A stretch of 12,216 nucleotides of DNA from Defluviitaleaceae bacterium (GCA_009780445.1 WRAA01000036.1:1-12216); one strand, 5' to 3'. Numbered from the stretch's first letter, positions 1-6,385 are shown. The notes: generated by a model not told the origin, from the sequence alone. Program-made: numbers and translations.

Positions 1-4
1 GGTT

Positions 5-1294
5 GTGTACGAGGAAGCCCCACGGCCGAGAACCGACCGCGAAGAGCGCGAACGCCGCAGGGCAAGCCGCCGCGAGGCCGCACAGCACGAAGCCTCCGAA
101 CCTTGGGATGACATACGCCGGGATAAGACATCCTTCCCGCGCCCGTCGCTGTTTGGGCGTTTGTCTGTGGCCGGTGTTATGGGCGCGCCCGCGGAGGAAG
201 CCGCAGAGCGCGAAAGCCTGCACGACAGGCTCTACGGCTGGGTCGTGTCGAAGCTTACCATACGCACACAGCAGGTTATCGCCCTGGCCGTGTTTGTGGT
301 GGGCTGTTATGTATTTGCGGGGTTTGTCGGCGAGAGATATGCCTACGCAAACAGCCGCAACCACGTCAACCTCTGGAGCCAGCAGAGGTTCACCGACTTT
401 TACGCACTGCCCGAAGGCTGGCTCGACATGGTGTTCCTTGGTTCGTCACACTCCTTCACAACCTTTGACCCCGCCCAGTTTGAAGGCCGCTGGAACGCCT
501 TCCAGCTTGGTATGCCTCTGCAAACGCCGGACTCGTCCTTCTTCACCCTGCTGGAGGTCTACAACTACCAGATGCCGGACATCGTTGTGATGGAGCTTTA
601 CTGGAACGTTATGAGCCGCGAGTTCGAGCCTTCGCAGGTGGAGACATTCTTCATGGTGCTTCGGAACGAGGAGCTGCGCCAACGCTACATAGACGAGGTT
701 TTGCCGCTGAACGAGAGGCTGAAGTACAACATCGCGGCCATACGCTTCCAAGACGCGGCCTTCGCCTTTGCCAACGCGTGGATACGCGGCTTTACGCGGG
801 ACAACGAGCTGTTCCAAGACGGATATGTGCAGGAGATTCTGCCGTACATCGAGTACTACCGCGCACTGGGCTACATCTACTCCAGCCGCATAATGCCGCC
901 CGCCGAGTACGAGCGCATACGCCGCACCGCGCCGCGTAATCTCAACTTTCAAATCGCGCCGAGCCAGCGCCACTTTCTGGAGCAGATGGTGGAGCTTACG
1001 CGGGAGAAGGGTTCGCAGCTGATATTTGTCACTGCGCCGGTCTCCAACGTCTCCTTCGCCAACATACTGGACTACGACGACATCCACAGCACCATCAGCG
1101 GCTTTGCCGAGCAGCACGGCATACCATATCTGGACTTTCACAAGCGAAACATAGAGCTTGGCCTCTTTGACGACGACATGTTCCGTGATCACGGGCATCT
1201 TAACGACAGGGGCGCGCGTGTTGCGGGCGCGTACTTTATGGAATGGCTGGAAGAGCAAACGCTTGAAGTCTTTGCCCCGGGGGTGCCGGAGTGA
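5..1294 (+). CDS. Membrane-anchored SGNH/GDSL-like hydrolase family protein
   Basis: Probable extracytoplasmic SGNH-fold protein of the DltD/AlgX-like type, which in known systems work with membrane acyltransferases on cell-surface polymers. A very charged, Arg/Glu-rich N-terminus (residues 1-75) is followed by one membrane segment at about 91-108 and an outward-facing domain. That domain has a block-I motif GSSHS at 146-150 (candidate nucleophile Ser148) and a late DHGHLN motif at 395-400, which fits the Asp-x-x-His catalytic pair (Asp395, His398). No signal-peptidase site follows the membrane segment, so it is probably a type II anchored protein. The start used is a GTG four bases from the window edge. 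The frame is still open upstream of it, so the true start may lie outside. The gene overlaps the next by 4 nt (GTGA). Substrate is unknown; an MBOAT acyltransferase upstream would be expected but is not visible. Confidence 0.72.
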   Translation: MYEEAPRPRTDREERERRRASRREAAQHEASEPWDDIRRDKTSFPRPSLFGRLSVAGVMGAPAEEAAERESLHDRLYGWVVSKLTIRTQQVIALAVFVVGCYVFAGFVGERYAYANSRNHVNLWSQQRFTDFYALPEGWLDMVFLGSSHSFTTFDPAQFEGRWNAFQLGMPLQTPDSSFFTLLEVYNYQMPDIVVMELYWNVMSREFEPSQVETFFMVLRNEELRQRYIDEVLPLNERLKYNIAAIRFQDAAFAFANAWIRGFTRDNELFQDGYVQEILPYIEYYRALGYIYSSRIMPPAEYERIRRTAPRNLNFQIAPSQRHFLEQMVELTREKGSQLIFVTAPVSNVSFANILDYDDIHSTISGFAEQHGIPYLDFHKRNIELGLFDDDMFRDHGHLNDRGARVAGAYFMEWLEEQTLEVFAPGVPE

Positions 1295-2082
1295 TAAGGT
1301 TGCTGCGTTTCATGATGGTTGGCGCGGGCGCGTTGCTCTCGCTTTATTCGGCCTGGGGCATCACCTTCCTGCCGTACAGCATCGGCAACTATCTCTCCAG
1401 CGTGCTTGGTCTTACGCTGCTCTGTGCCGGCCTTGGCCTCTATATCTTGCTGGAGTTTACAAGAAGCGGTTGGCGCAGAGCCGCGCGGTTGGTTGTTTCC
1501 TGCGCGGCGGCGGCGGCCTTGCTGGCCTTTTGCGCAATGCTTGCCGGCGTGTGGCTAAACGCCCGCAACGTTCCCGCAAGCGGCCACGACGCGGTGCTGA
1601 TCCTTGGCGCGGCCTTGGTGGGCGACGTCATTCCCCAAGGATTTCGGAACCGCTTGGACACCGCCATTACATATTTGGAACACAACGGCAACGCCGTCGC
1701 CGTGGTAAGCGGCGGGCAGGGCCGCCGGGAAACCGTGACAGCCGCCTACGCCATGAAGGCCTACCTAGTGGACAACGGCATTTCCCCCGAGCGTATCATC
1801 AAGGAAGATCGCGCGGCCTCCACCTACGAGAACTTCATCTTCGCGCAAGAACTGCTGGATGCCCGCTTCGGCGGCCGGCCTTACACCATCGTCTATGTGA
1901 CTAACGACTTCCACCTTCTCCGCGCGCGTTTGATCGCCCACAGAATCGGCATATCAGGTGAAGGACTTGCCGCGCCCAGCCAGTGGTTCATGCTGCCCGG
2001 CTACTATGCCCGCGAAGTACCCGCGATGCTGCGCGCCTTGGCCACAATACGCCCGCGCAGTGATACGGACTTGCAATCTTAA
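1291..2082 (+). CDS. YdcF/SanA-like DUF218 membrane protein
   Basis: A 263-residue protein of the YdcF/SanA/ElyC (DUF218) family, whose members are linked to envelope integrity and lipid-carrier or peptidoglycan metabolism; the biochemical activity is mostly unsettled. Hydrophobic segments at about 8-25, 36-55 and 66-88 precede the DUF218 domain (about 99-245). Family marks are AVLILGAAL (101-109), FRNRLD (118-123), SGGQG (140-144), a STYENF helix start (177-182) and TNDFHLLRA (204-212). It starts with GTG inside the stop region of the SGNH gene, so translation is coupled and the two proteins probably act together at the membrane. Oddity: the last six codons (DTDLQS) and the stop lie in the left arm of a 104-nt palindrome, so the C-terminal tail may have been supplied by that element. 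Confidence 0.85.
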   Translation: MIRLLRFMMVGAGALLSLYSAWGITFLPYSIGNYLSSVLGLTLLCAGLGLYILLEFTRSGWRRAARLVVSCAAAAALLAFCAMLAGVWLNARNVPASGHDAVLILGAALVGDVIPQGFRNRLDTAITYLEHNGNAVAVVSGGQGRRETVTAAYAMKAYLVDNGISPERIIKEDRAASTYENFIFAQELLDARFGGRPYTIVYVTNDFHLLRARLIAHRIGISGEGLAAPSQWFMLPGYYAREVPAMLRALATIRPRSDTDLQS

Positions 2083-2166
2083 CAATGATTAGCGAATGGG
2101 CACAGATGCTGAGCGAACGCGCCCTGTGCCCATGAGGTTAGCGTTGTTTAGATTGCAAGTCCGTAT
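2063..2166. repeat. Two-storey long palindrome (104 nt) at the gene end
   Basis: Outer arms 2063-2085 and 2144-2166 are complementary at 22 of 23 positions. Inner arms 2096-2105 and 2124-2133 are complementary over 10 of 10. An imperfect 10-nt stretch joins them on each side and the apical loop is 18 nt (2106-2123). The left arm overlaps the last 20 nt of the DUF218 gene. No T-run follows either side, so it is not a textbook intrinsic terminator. It could be a palindromic repeat element, a Rho-independent-like 3' stabiliser or a cruciform site. It resembles the palindrome at 4208-4302 in architecture but not clearly in sequence. Confidence 0.75.
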
Positions 2167-2190
2167 GACTGGAGGGTTGTTGCGTTTCCG

Positions 2191-2221
2191 CGCAAAACAA
2201 AAATCCGACAGTTGTCGGATT
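2191..2221 (-). terminator. Intrinsic terminator after khpA
   Basis: On the minus strand an 8-bp stem (AATCCGAC, 2221-2214, with GTCGGATT, 2209-2202) and loop AACT are followed directly by TTTGTTTTG. It lies 7 nt past the khpA stop codon and closes the ffh-rpsP-khpA operon. On the plus strand the same hairpin is followed by a T-rich but interrupted stretch, so it may also work weakly for the SGNH-DUF218 operon arriving from the other side. Confidence 0.88.
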
Positions 2222-2227
2222 GTGTTG

Positions 2228-2455
2228 TTATTGTATTTCCACGATGACGCGTTTCTTGTTGTGGATTGCGGCGGCCTTGACAACATTGCGGATAGCCTTG
2301 GCTATCTTGCCTTGTTTGCCGATGACCTTGCCCATGTCCTCCTGGGCGACGTGCAGTTCCAGCGTTATTGTGCCGGAATCGCCGGTTTGGGTTACTCGCA
2401 CTTGGTCGGGGCTGTCCACCAAGTTCTTGGCGATAGCTTCTAACAGTTCCTTCAT
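2228..2455 (-). CDS. khpA: KhpA, KH-domain RNA-binding protein
   Basis: A 75-residue single KH-domain protein (YlqC/KhpA family, usual length about 75-80). In other Bacillota KhpA pairs with KhpB (Jag/EloR) to bind RNA and influence cell elongation and division. The KH fold signature is visible as VIGKQGKIAKAIR at about 44-56, containing the GxxG loop (Gly46-Gly49). The start is an ATG preceded by a strong ribosome binding site (GGGGGAG). It is the last gene of the ffh-rpsP-khpA operon and is followed 7 nt later by the terminator. The usual downstream rimM-trmD-rplS genes are absent here. Confidence 0.95.
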   Translation of the reverse strand: MKELLEAIAKNLVDSPDQVRVTQTGDSGTITLELHVAQEDMGKVIGKQGKIAKAIRNVVKAAAIHNKKRVIVEIQ

Positions 2456-2489
2456 GGTAACACTCCCCCTGATGGATTATGGCGGGTGA

Positions 2490-2511
2490 AGCTTTTGCTT
2501 GGGCAAAAGTT
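2490..2511 (-). other. Small hairpin in the rpsP-khpA gap
   Basis: CTTTTGC (2492-2498) and GCAAAAG (2503-2509) form a 7-bp stem around a 4-nt loop, extendable by two weaker pairs. It sits in the 61-nt gap between rpsP and khpA in the minus-strand transcript. No T-run follows, so I read it as a possible processing or stability element rather than a terminator. Function is not established. Confidence 0.35.
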
Positions 2512-2516
2512 TCGGC

Positions 2517-2759
2517 TTATGCGAAAGCTCCGGCCTTGGTCAGCAGTGCGCGTACCTTGTCAGTAGGCTGCGCCCCGTTCTTGATCCAGATCTTGGCTTC
2601 GTCTACGTCTACCTTTACGAGGCTTGGTTCCTGTGTTGGGTCGTAGTAGCCCAGCTGGGCGATTGCCTTTCCGTCGCGAGGTGTGCGTGCGTCCGCCACT
2701 ACGATTCTGTAAAACGGCTTCTTCTTGGCACCCATTCTTTTAAGTCTGATCTTCACCAT
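2517..2759 (-). CDS. rpsP: 30S ribosomal protein S16
   Basis: Ribosomal protein bS16 of the small subunit, needed for 16S rRNA folding and 30S assembly. The 80-residue length is typical. The N-terminus VKIRLKRMGAKKKPFYRIVV and the following ADARTPRDGK are hallmark S16 sequence, and a GYYDP motif lies at about 37-41. It lies 54 nt after ffh and 61 nt before khpA on the same strand, with a plausible AGGAG site ahead of the ATG. The ffh-rpsP-khpA order is common in Bacillota. Confidence 0.98.
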   Translation of the reverse strand: MVKIRLKRMGAKKKPFYRIVVADARTPRDGKAIAQLGYYDPTQEPSLVKVDVDEAKIWIKNGAQPTDKVRALLTKAGAFA

Positions 2760-2813
2760 GCTTGTTCATCTCCTAATTGGATATTTGTGTGCGGATTCGC
2801 AGACAGATCTGTG

Positions 2814-4172
2814 TTATCTGAACGGCAAGCCCATGCTGCCCGGCTTGCCAAACGCGCCCATGCCTTTCTTGCCCTTGGACATATCGCTGAACTGCTTCAT
2901 CATCTTCTTCATTTCTTCAAATTGCTTCAGAAGCCGGTTGACCTCTTGGATGCTCCTGCCAGAGCCGTTTGAAATGCGTTTCTTGCGCGAACCGTTCAGG
3001 ATCGCGGGGTTGTGCCGCTCCTTGGGTGTCATGGAAAGCACTATGGCCTCCACGTGTGCCATCGCCTTGTCGTCAACCTCTGTGTCGCCCAGAGCTTGGG
3101 CGGAGAGGCCGGGGATCATGCCGAGGATGTTCTTGAGCGGCCCCATCTTCTTGACCTGCTGCATCTGGCTCAGGAAGTCGTCGAAGGTGAATTCGCCCGC
3201 GCGCATCTTCTTTTCGAGTTCCAGCGCGGACTTTTCGTCGATAGCGTCCTGCGCCTTTTCGATAAGCGAGAGGACATCACCCATGCCCAGTATGCGCGAC
3301 GCCATGCGCTCCGGGTGGAAGCTTTCCAGATCTTCGGGCTTTTCGCCCATGCCGACGTACTTGATGGGCTTGCCCGTTACGGAGCGGACAGAGAGAGCCG
3401 CGCCGCCGCGTGTGTCGCCGTCAAGCTTTGTGATGATAACGCCGTCGATGCCGAGTTGGTCCGCGAAGCTTTGGGCTACGTTCACCGCGTCCTGACCCGT
3501 CATTGCGTCTACAACCAGCAGTATCTCCTGCGGCATTACAAGCTTCTTGATGCTTACAAGCTCGGCCATCAGCTCTTTGTTGATGTGCAGGCGGCCGGCT
3601 GTGTCGAGAATCACAAGGTCGTGGGAGTTGTCGCCTGCGTGTGCCATGGCCTGCCTTGCGATGTCCACAGGGTCTGCCGAACCTTCCACCGTAAACACGG
3701 GGATGTTGAAGTTCGCGCCAAGCACTTGCAGCTGTTTGACGGCTGCCGGGCGGTATACGTCGCAGGCGACAAGCAGGGGCTTCTTGCCCTGCTTGCGCAG
3801 CTGGCCGGCGAGCTTGCCGCATGTGGTGGTCTTGCCCGCGCCTTGCAACCCCACCATCATCAGCACGGTGGGCGGCCTTGGGGAGAAGGTGAGCTTGCTG
3901 CCCGTTCCGCCCAGAAGCTCGATCAGCTCGTCATGCACAATTTTTATCACTTGCTGGCCGGCGTTGATGCCCGACAGGATGTCCTCGCCGACTGATTTGT
4001 CGCTGACGCGGGCTACAAAGTCTTTCACGACCTTGAAGTTTACGTCGGCTTCGAGCAAGGCCAGCTTCACTTCGCGCATAGCAAGCTTTACGTCCTTGTC
4101 GGTAAGGACGCCCTTGCCCTTTAGCTGCTTGAAGATATCCTGCAGTTTTTGTGAAAGGTTTTCAAACGCCAT
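2814..4172 (-). CDS. ffh: Signal recognition particle protein Ffh (SRP54)
   Basis: GTPase of the bacterial signal recognition particle. It binds 4.5S/6S SRP RNA and nascent signal sequences and delivers ribosomes to FtsY at the membrane. It has 452 residues, the usual length. The N-domain helices cover about 1-90. The NG GTPase domain shows the P-loop GLQGAGKTTT (108-117), DVYRPAAV (138-145), DTAGR (190-194) and TKLDGDTRGG (248-257). The Met-rich M domain runs from about 300 to the end and includes a KKRISNGSGRS RNA-binding helix-turn region and a C-terminal GKKGMGAFGKPGSMG tail. An ATG with a GGAGG site 6 nt upstream supports the start. It is first in its operon, driven by the promoter at 4314-4342, and its leader carries a long hairpin. 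The ylxM gene often found just upstream is not here. Confidence 0.98.
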   Translation of the reverse strand: MAFENLSQKLQDIFKQLKGKGVLTDKDVKLAMREVKLALLEADVNFKVVKDFVARVSDKSVGEDILSGINAGQQVIKIVHDELIELLGGTGSKLTFSPRPPTVLMMVGLQGAGKTTTCGKLAGQLRKQGKKPLLVACDVYRPAAVKQLQVLGANFNIPVFTVEGSADPVDIARQAMAHAGDNSHDLVILDTAGRLHINKELMAELVSIKKLVMPQEILLVVDAMTGQDAVNVAQSFADQLGIDGVIITKLDGDTRGGAALSVRSVTGKPIKYVGMGEKPEDLESFHPERMASRILGMGDVLSLIEKAQDAIDEKSALELEKKMRAGEFTFDDFLSQMQQVKKMGPLKNILGMIPGLSAQALGDTEVDDKAMAHVEAIVLSMTPKERHNPAILNGSRKKRISNGSGRSIQEVNRLLKQFEEMKKMMKQFSDMSKGKKGMGAFGKPGSMGLPFR

Positions 4173-4207
4173 ATGGCCTCCGCAGGGGTTGTGACCCGAC
4201 CCGATAA

Positions 4208-4302
4208 GCAGTTCCGCTTGACACTAAGCTTCATCGTTCGCCGGAACCGCAGTGAACCATTGCGGTTCCGGCTCCGATTCAGCAAGTGTCAAGCGGAACT
4301 GC
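4208..4302 (-). repeat. Two-storey long hairpin (95 nt) in the ffh leader
   Basis: Outer arms 4208-4225 and 4285-4302 are perfectly complementary (18 of 18). Inner arms 4240-4251 and 4261-4272 are perfectly complementary (12 of 12) around a 9-nt loop (4252-4260). The stretches between them pair at about half their positions. The predicted transcription start of the ffh operon is near 4307, so the RNA would begin almost directly with this hairpin, about 35 nt ahead of the ffh start codon. There is no T-run after it. It could be a 5' stability element, a regulatory leader or a palindromic repeat insertion. It is assigned to the minus strand because that is the strand the visible promoter would transcribe. 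Confidence 0.8.
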
Positions 4303-4313
4303 CATAATGATAG

Positions 4314-4342
4314 AGTATACATTAGACGCGAGCCTTTGTCAA
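4314..4342 (-). promoter_or_regulatory. Sigma-A promoter for the ffh operon
   Basis: On the minus strand, TTGACA (4342-4337), a 17-nt spacer and TATACT (4319-4314) give a near-consensus housekeeping promoter. The expected start point is near 4307, five bases before the 95-nt hairpin and about 135 nt before ffh. No other good promoter lies between it and ffh. Confidence 0.85.
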
Positions 4343-4431
4343 TAAATTTAGCAACATATTACCTATGTACAAACCTAATGACTTGTGATAGACTAGCCTG
4401 TGTAGAGAATACGCTGTGAGGGGGAACGGGC

Positions 4432-4668
4432 ATGAAAAAACATGAGAACGTTATCATGGAAGTGGCTGAAATAAAGCTCATAGTATGCAATATGTGCGGA
4501 TGCGATATCGACATCACCAGCAACCCATATATTGACAACCGTATTTCCATCGAAAAAATGTGGCACTACGGGTCTCCTTTTGACGGAGAGCTTCATAGTA
4601 TAGATTTGTGCCTGGGGTGTTATGTGAAATTATTGCAGAATATGAATATCGCGCCAAATCTTCAATAA
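4432..4668 (+). CDS. Small Cys-rich, probable zinc-binding protein of unknown function
   Basis: A 78-residue protein with two Cys pairs, CNMCGC (Cys19, Cys22, Cys24) and LCLGCY (Cys60, Cys63), spaced as in a zinc-ribbon or treble-clef fold. Between them is MWHYGSPFDGELHSIDL, which resembles a recurring small family in Bacillota that has no assigned function. The ATG follows a GAGGGGG ribosome binding site at close to ideal distance. The gene has a lower GC content than the msrC gene 12 nt downstream, so it may be a more recent arrival that joined the operon. I found no convincing promoter in 4343-4431, although the region is AT-rich. Zinc binding is inferred from the Cys pattern only. Confidence 0.75.
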   Translation: MKKHENVIMEVAEIKLIVCNMCGCDIDITSNPYIDNRISIEKMWHYGSPFDGELHSIDLCLGCYVKLLQNMNIAPNLQ

Positions 4669-4680
4669 TAGGGGTAGTGT

Positions 4681-5160
4681 ATGTTTGAACAAGTAGTTTC
4701 CGCTGACGAGCGTAAGAGGTACAGCGCAATGCTGGCAACGGCGGCCGACATGCTGGCCGATGAAGCCGATGTAACGGCGAACCTGGCCAACATAGGCGCG
4801 CTGGTGAACATGTACATGGACCGGATCAACTGGGTCGGGTTTTATATAATGAGGGACGGCGTGCTGGTGCTGGGGCCGTTCCAAGGTAAGCCCGCCTGTG
4901 TGCGCATAAAGCCGGGCTTCGGCGTGTGCGGCACGGCGGCGGCACAGCGCAGGGTTCTGGTGGTGGAGGACGTACACCGGTTTGAGGGGCATATCGCCTG
5001 CGACAGCGCGAGCAATTCGGAGATTGTGCTGCCGATCTACCGCCAAGGTGAGGTGTATGGCGTGCTGGACGTAGACAGCCCGGAGCTTGCGCGCTTCGGC
5101 AAGCTTGAAGAGGAAGTGCTTGGCGAGCTTGCGTCGAAGATAAGCGCGTTCCTGGGGTAG
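4681..5160 (+). CDS. msrC: Free methionine-R-sulfoxide reductase (GAF-fold fRMsr)
   Basis: Reduces free L-methionine-R-sulfoxide to methionine in the cytosol, using active-site cysteines recycled by thioredoxin. The 159-residue length and single GAF domain match the YebR/MsrC family. The catalytic cysteines are all present: Cys73 and Cys83 in GKPACVRIKPGFGVCGTAA, and Cys107 in GHIACDSASNSEIVLPI, with the same spacing as the three E. coli catalytic cysteines. NWVGFY (50-55) and GVLDVDSP (127-134) are further family marks. It follows the Cys-rich gene by 12 nt and precedes the GtrA-like gene by 2 nt, so the three are probably cotranscribed. The start ATG has only a modest GGGGTAG site. Confidence 0.93.
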   Translation: MFEQVVSADERKRYSAMLATAADMLADEADVTANLANIGALVNMYMDRINWVGFYIMRDGVLVLGPFQGKPACVRIKPGFGVCGTAAAQRRVLVVEDVHRFEGHIACDSASNSEIVLPIYRQGEVYGVLDVDSPELARFGKLEEEVLGELASKISAFLG

Positions 5161-5162
5161 CC

Positions 5163-5585
5163 ATGGCCGGTGTTGAACAGGTTTTGAGGAAGCTGATTGC
5201 GCGTGAGGGTATTGGGCAGTTTGTCCGGTTTTCGCTGGTGGGCGTGGCCAACACTGCGGTGTTTTATGCCGTGTATCTTGCGGTGCTGTGGGCGGGGATG
5301 TCCTTTGTGTTGGCGGCTACGGCCGGCGCGGGCGTGGGCATCGTCAACAGCTATGTGCTGAACAAGATATTTACGTTTCGTTCGGGCGGCGGTGTTCCTG
5401 GCAGGAGCTTGGGCGAAAAGGTTCGTTTTGTGGCTGTGTATGTTGTGCAGTACTTTGTCAACATAGCGGTCATTTCTTTGTGCGTGAATGTCTTTGGGAT
5501 CCCGCCGGAGTTTGCGGGGCTGCCGGGCATCGGCATTGCGGTGCTTGTGAGTTACTTCGGGCATAAGTATTGGACGTTCCGTTAG
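5163..5585 (+). CDS. GtrA family membrane protein
   Basis: A 140-residue GtrA/DPMS-family protein. Members are small four-helix membrane proteins involved in moving or using polyprenyl-phosphate-linked sugars for cell-surface glycans. Hydrophobic segments lie at about 22-43, 47-64, 88-108 and 119-134. Family motifs are QFVRFSLVGVANT (19-31), NSYVLNKIFTFR (62-73) and the C-terminal SYFGHKYWTFR (130-140). It begins 2 nt after msrC. No glycosyltransferase partner is visible nearby. Its stop codon is 5 nt before the first copy of the direct repeat, so the AT-rich island starts directly behind it. No terminator is visible between them. Confidence 0.92.
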   Translation: MAGVEQVLRKLIAREGIGQFVRFSLVGVANTAVFYAVYLAVLWAGMSFVLAATAGAGVGIVNSYVLNKIFTFRSGGGVPGRSLGEKVRFVAVYVVQYFVNIAVISLCVNVFGIPPEFAGLPGIGIAVLVSYFGHKYWTFR

Positions 5586-5590
5586 GGGTT

Positions 5591-5619
5591 GAACGCTATC
5601 ATTCCATAACCCATCATAT
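5591..5619 (+). repeat. 29-bp direct repeat, left copy
   Basis: This 29-nt segment recurs at 6437-6465 in the same orientation with a single difference (C at 5596, A at 6442); the last 23 nt are identical. Similarity ends sharply on both sides. It marks the junction between the GC-rich gtrA-like gene and the AT-rich island. Read on the minus strand it matches codons for MMGYGMI of the membrane protein at 6386-6760, so it may be a scrap of that gene or a recombination site. Confidence 0.9.
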
Positions 5620-5627
5620 TTCGTGTA

Positions 5628-5636
5628 TGTTAAAAT
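5628..5636 (+). promoter_or_regulatory. Possible extended -10 promoter of the PIN gene
   Basis: TGTTAAAAT gives an extended -10 element (TGn plus TAAAAT) about 30 nt before the PIN start codon and 9 nt after the repeat. No good -35 hexamer is seen at the usual distance; the -35 region would fall within the repeat itself. Confidence 0.4.
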
Positions 5637-5664
5637 AAGCCTACTGCCTGAAAGGAGTTACCGC

Positions 5665-6144
5665 ATGAGGAAGTTAAAATTATATCTGGACACATCAACA
5701 ATCAGTCATTTATTTGCAGAGGATACTCCCGAAAAGATGAATGATACTCATATCCTATGGGATGGTTTAATTAACGGTAAATATGAAATATTTATATCTC
5801 CTGTGGTGATTGACGAAATTAGAAAATGCCCTGAACCCAGACAAAGTAAGATGTTTGAAAAGTTAGAACAACTAAAATTTCAAGTACTCAGGGAAGCGGA
5901 TGAAGTTTTTTTGCTGGCTGATGAATATATCAAGGGTGGGGTGCTTCGTGAAAAAAGTCGTGATGATTGTTTGCATATAGCATATGCCGTTGTCTACAGC
6001 TGTGATGCTATAGTGTCGTGGAACTTCAAGCATTTAGTAAATTTCAAAATTATCAATAAGATAAGAGTAGTAAATACAATTCATATGTACAAGGAAATTG
6101 GCATTATATCACCCACGATGTTGATTGAGGAGGATGAAGAATGA
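5665..6144 (+). CDS. PIN-domain toxin (VapC-like ribonuclease)
   Basis: Probable RNA-cleaving toxin of a type II toxin-antitoxin pair. A 159-residue PIN fold with the acidic metal-binding set in place: Asp9 in LYLDTS, Glu51 in VVIDEI, Asp100/Asp101 in RDDCLHIAYA, and Asp114 followed by IVSWNFKHL, a strong mark of this PIN subfamily. I chose the ATG at 5665, not the upstream one at 5623, because AAAGGAG (5651-5657) sits 7 nt before it and the conserved first strand begins right after it. The upstream start would also lie within the likely promoter. The gene ends in an ATGA overlap with the 55-residue partner gene. In classical vapBC operons the antitoxin gene comes first; here the order is reversed. 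Codon and base use are AT-rich compared with the flanks. Confidence 0.85.
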   Translation: MRKLKLYLDTSTISHLFAEDTPEKMNDTHILWDGLINGKYEIFISPVVIDEIRKCPEPRQSKMFEKLEQLKFQVLREADEVFLLADEYIKGGVLREKSRDDCLHIAYAVVYSCDAIVSWNFKHLVNFKIINKIRVVNTIHMYKEIGIISPTMLIEEDEE

Positions 6145-6308
6145 AAGTAAGTAGTATGATGGACGAAATCAGAAAAATCCGTGATGAAAATTCATTACGC
6201 CACCTAAACATGAGTAATGAGGAACTAGCTAAAGAACACAACGAAGCTATAGAATGGTTGCTTGCAAAACTTGGCAAGCCTATTGATATTGTAACTAAAA
6301 ATGGTTAA
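6141..6308 (+). CDS. Small partner of the PIN toxin, probable antitoxin (55 aa)
   Basis: A short gene starting at an ATG that overlaps the PIN stop codon by 4 nt, with a strong GAGGAGG site 7 nt upstream (6127-6133). The product is 55 residues, charged and predicted helical: EIRKIRDENS (9-18), HLNMSNEELAKEHNEAIEWLLAKLG (21-45) and a short tail. I see no known DNA-binding fold such as AbrB, RHH or Phd. Role as antitoxin is inferred from coupling to the PIN gene, size and charge. The helical middle could wrap the toxin, as many type II antitoxin C-termini do. If it has no DNA-binding domain, autoregulation would need another factor. Confidence 0.72.
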   Translation: MKVSSMMDEIRKIRDENSLRHLNMSNEELAKEHNEAIEWLLAKLGKPIDIVTKNG

Positions 6309-6385
6309 AACCGCAAAGATGGTATCGGCTAATTTCGGAAGAGGTCTATTTATCAAGCACCAGGCGTTTCGCTAGGGATTGATGA

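Noticed and set aside
446..1258. Long minus-strand open frame opposite the SGNH gene
   Set aside because: It is the shadow of a high-GC plus-strand gene. The protein has no recognisable family and the plus-strand frame has clear SGNH motifs and operon context.
4208..4302. Long hairpin next to ffh as the SRP RNA gene (ffs)
   Set aside because: Length is right, but the conserved apical region of SRP RNA (GGAAG-type loop and following GCAGCC) is absent, and the inner stem is a perfect 12-bp repeat instead of the known bulged structure.
6300..6376. Short plus-strand reading after the antitoxin gene (WYRLISEEVYLSS, RRFARD)
   Set aside because: It looks protein-like and might be the remnant of another gene, but it has no start or recognised family and is only about 25 codons long.
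6352..6383. Imperfect stem-loop between the antitoxin and membrane-protein genes as a bidirectional terminator
   Set aside because: The stem is broken into 2- to 5-bp pieces and no T-run follows on either strand.
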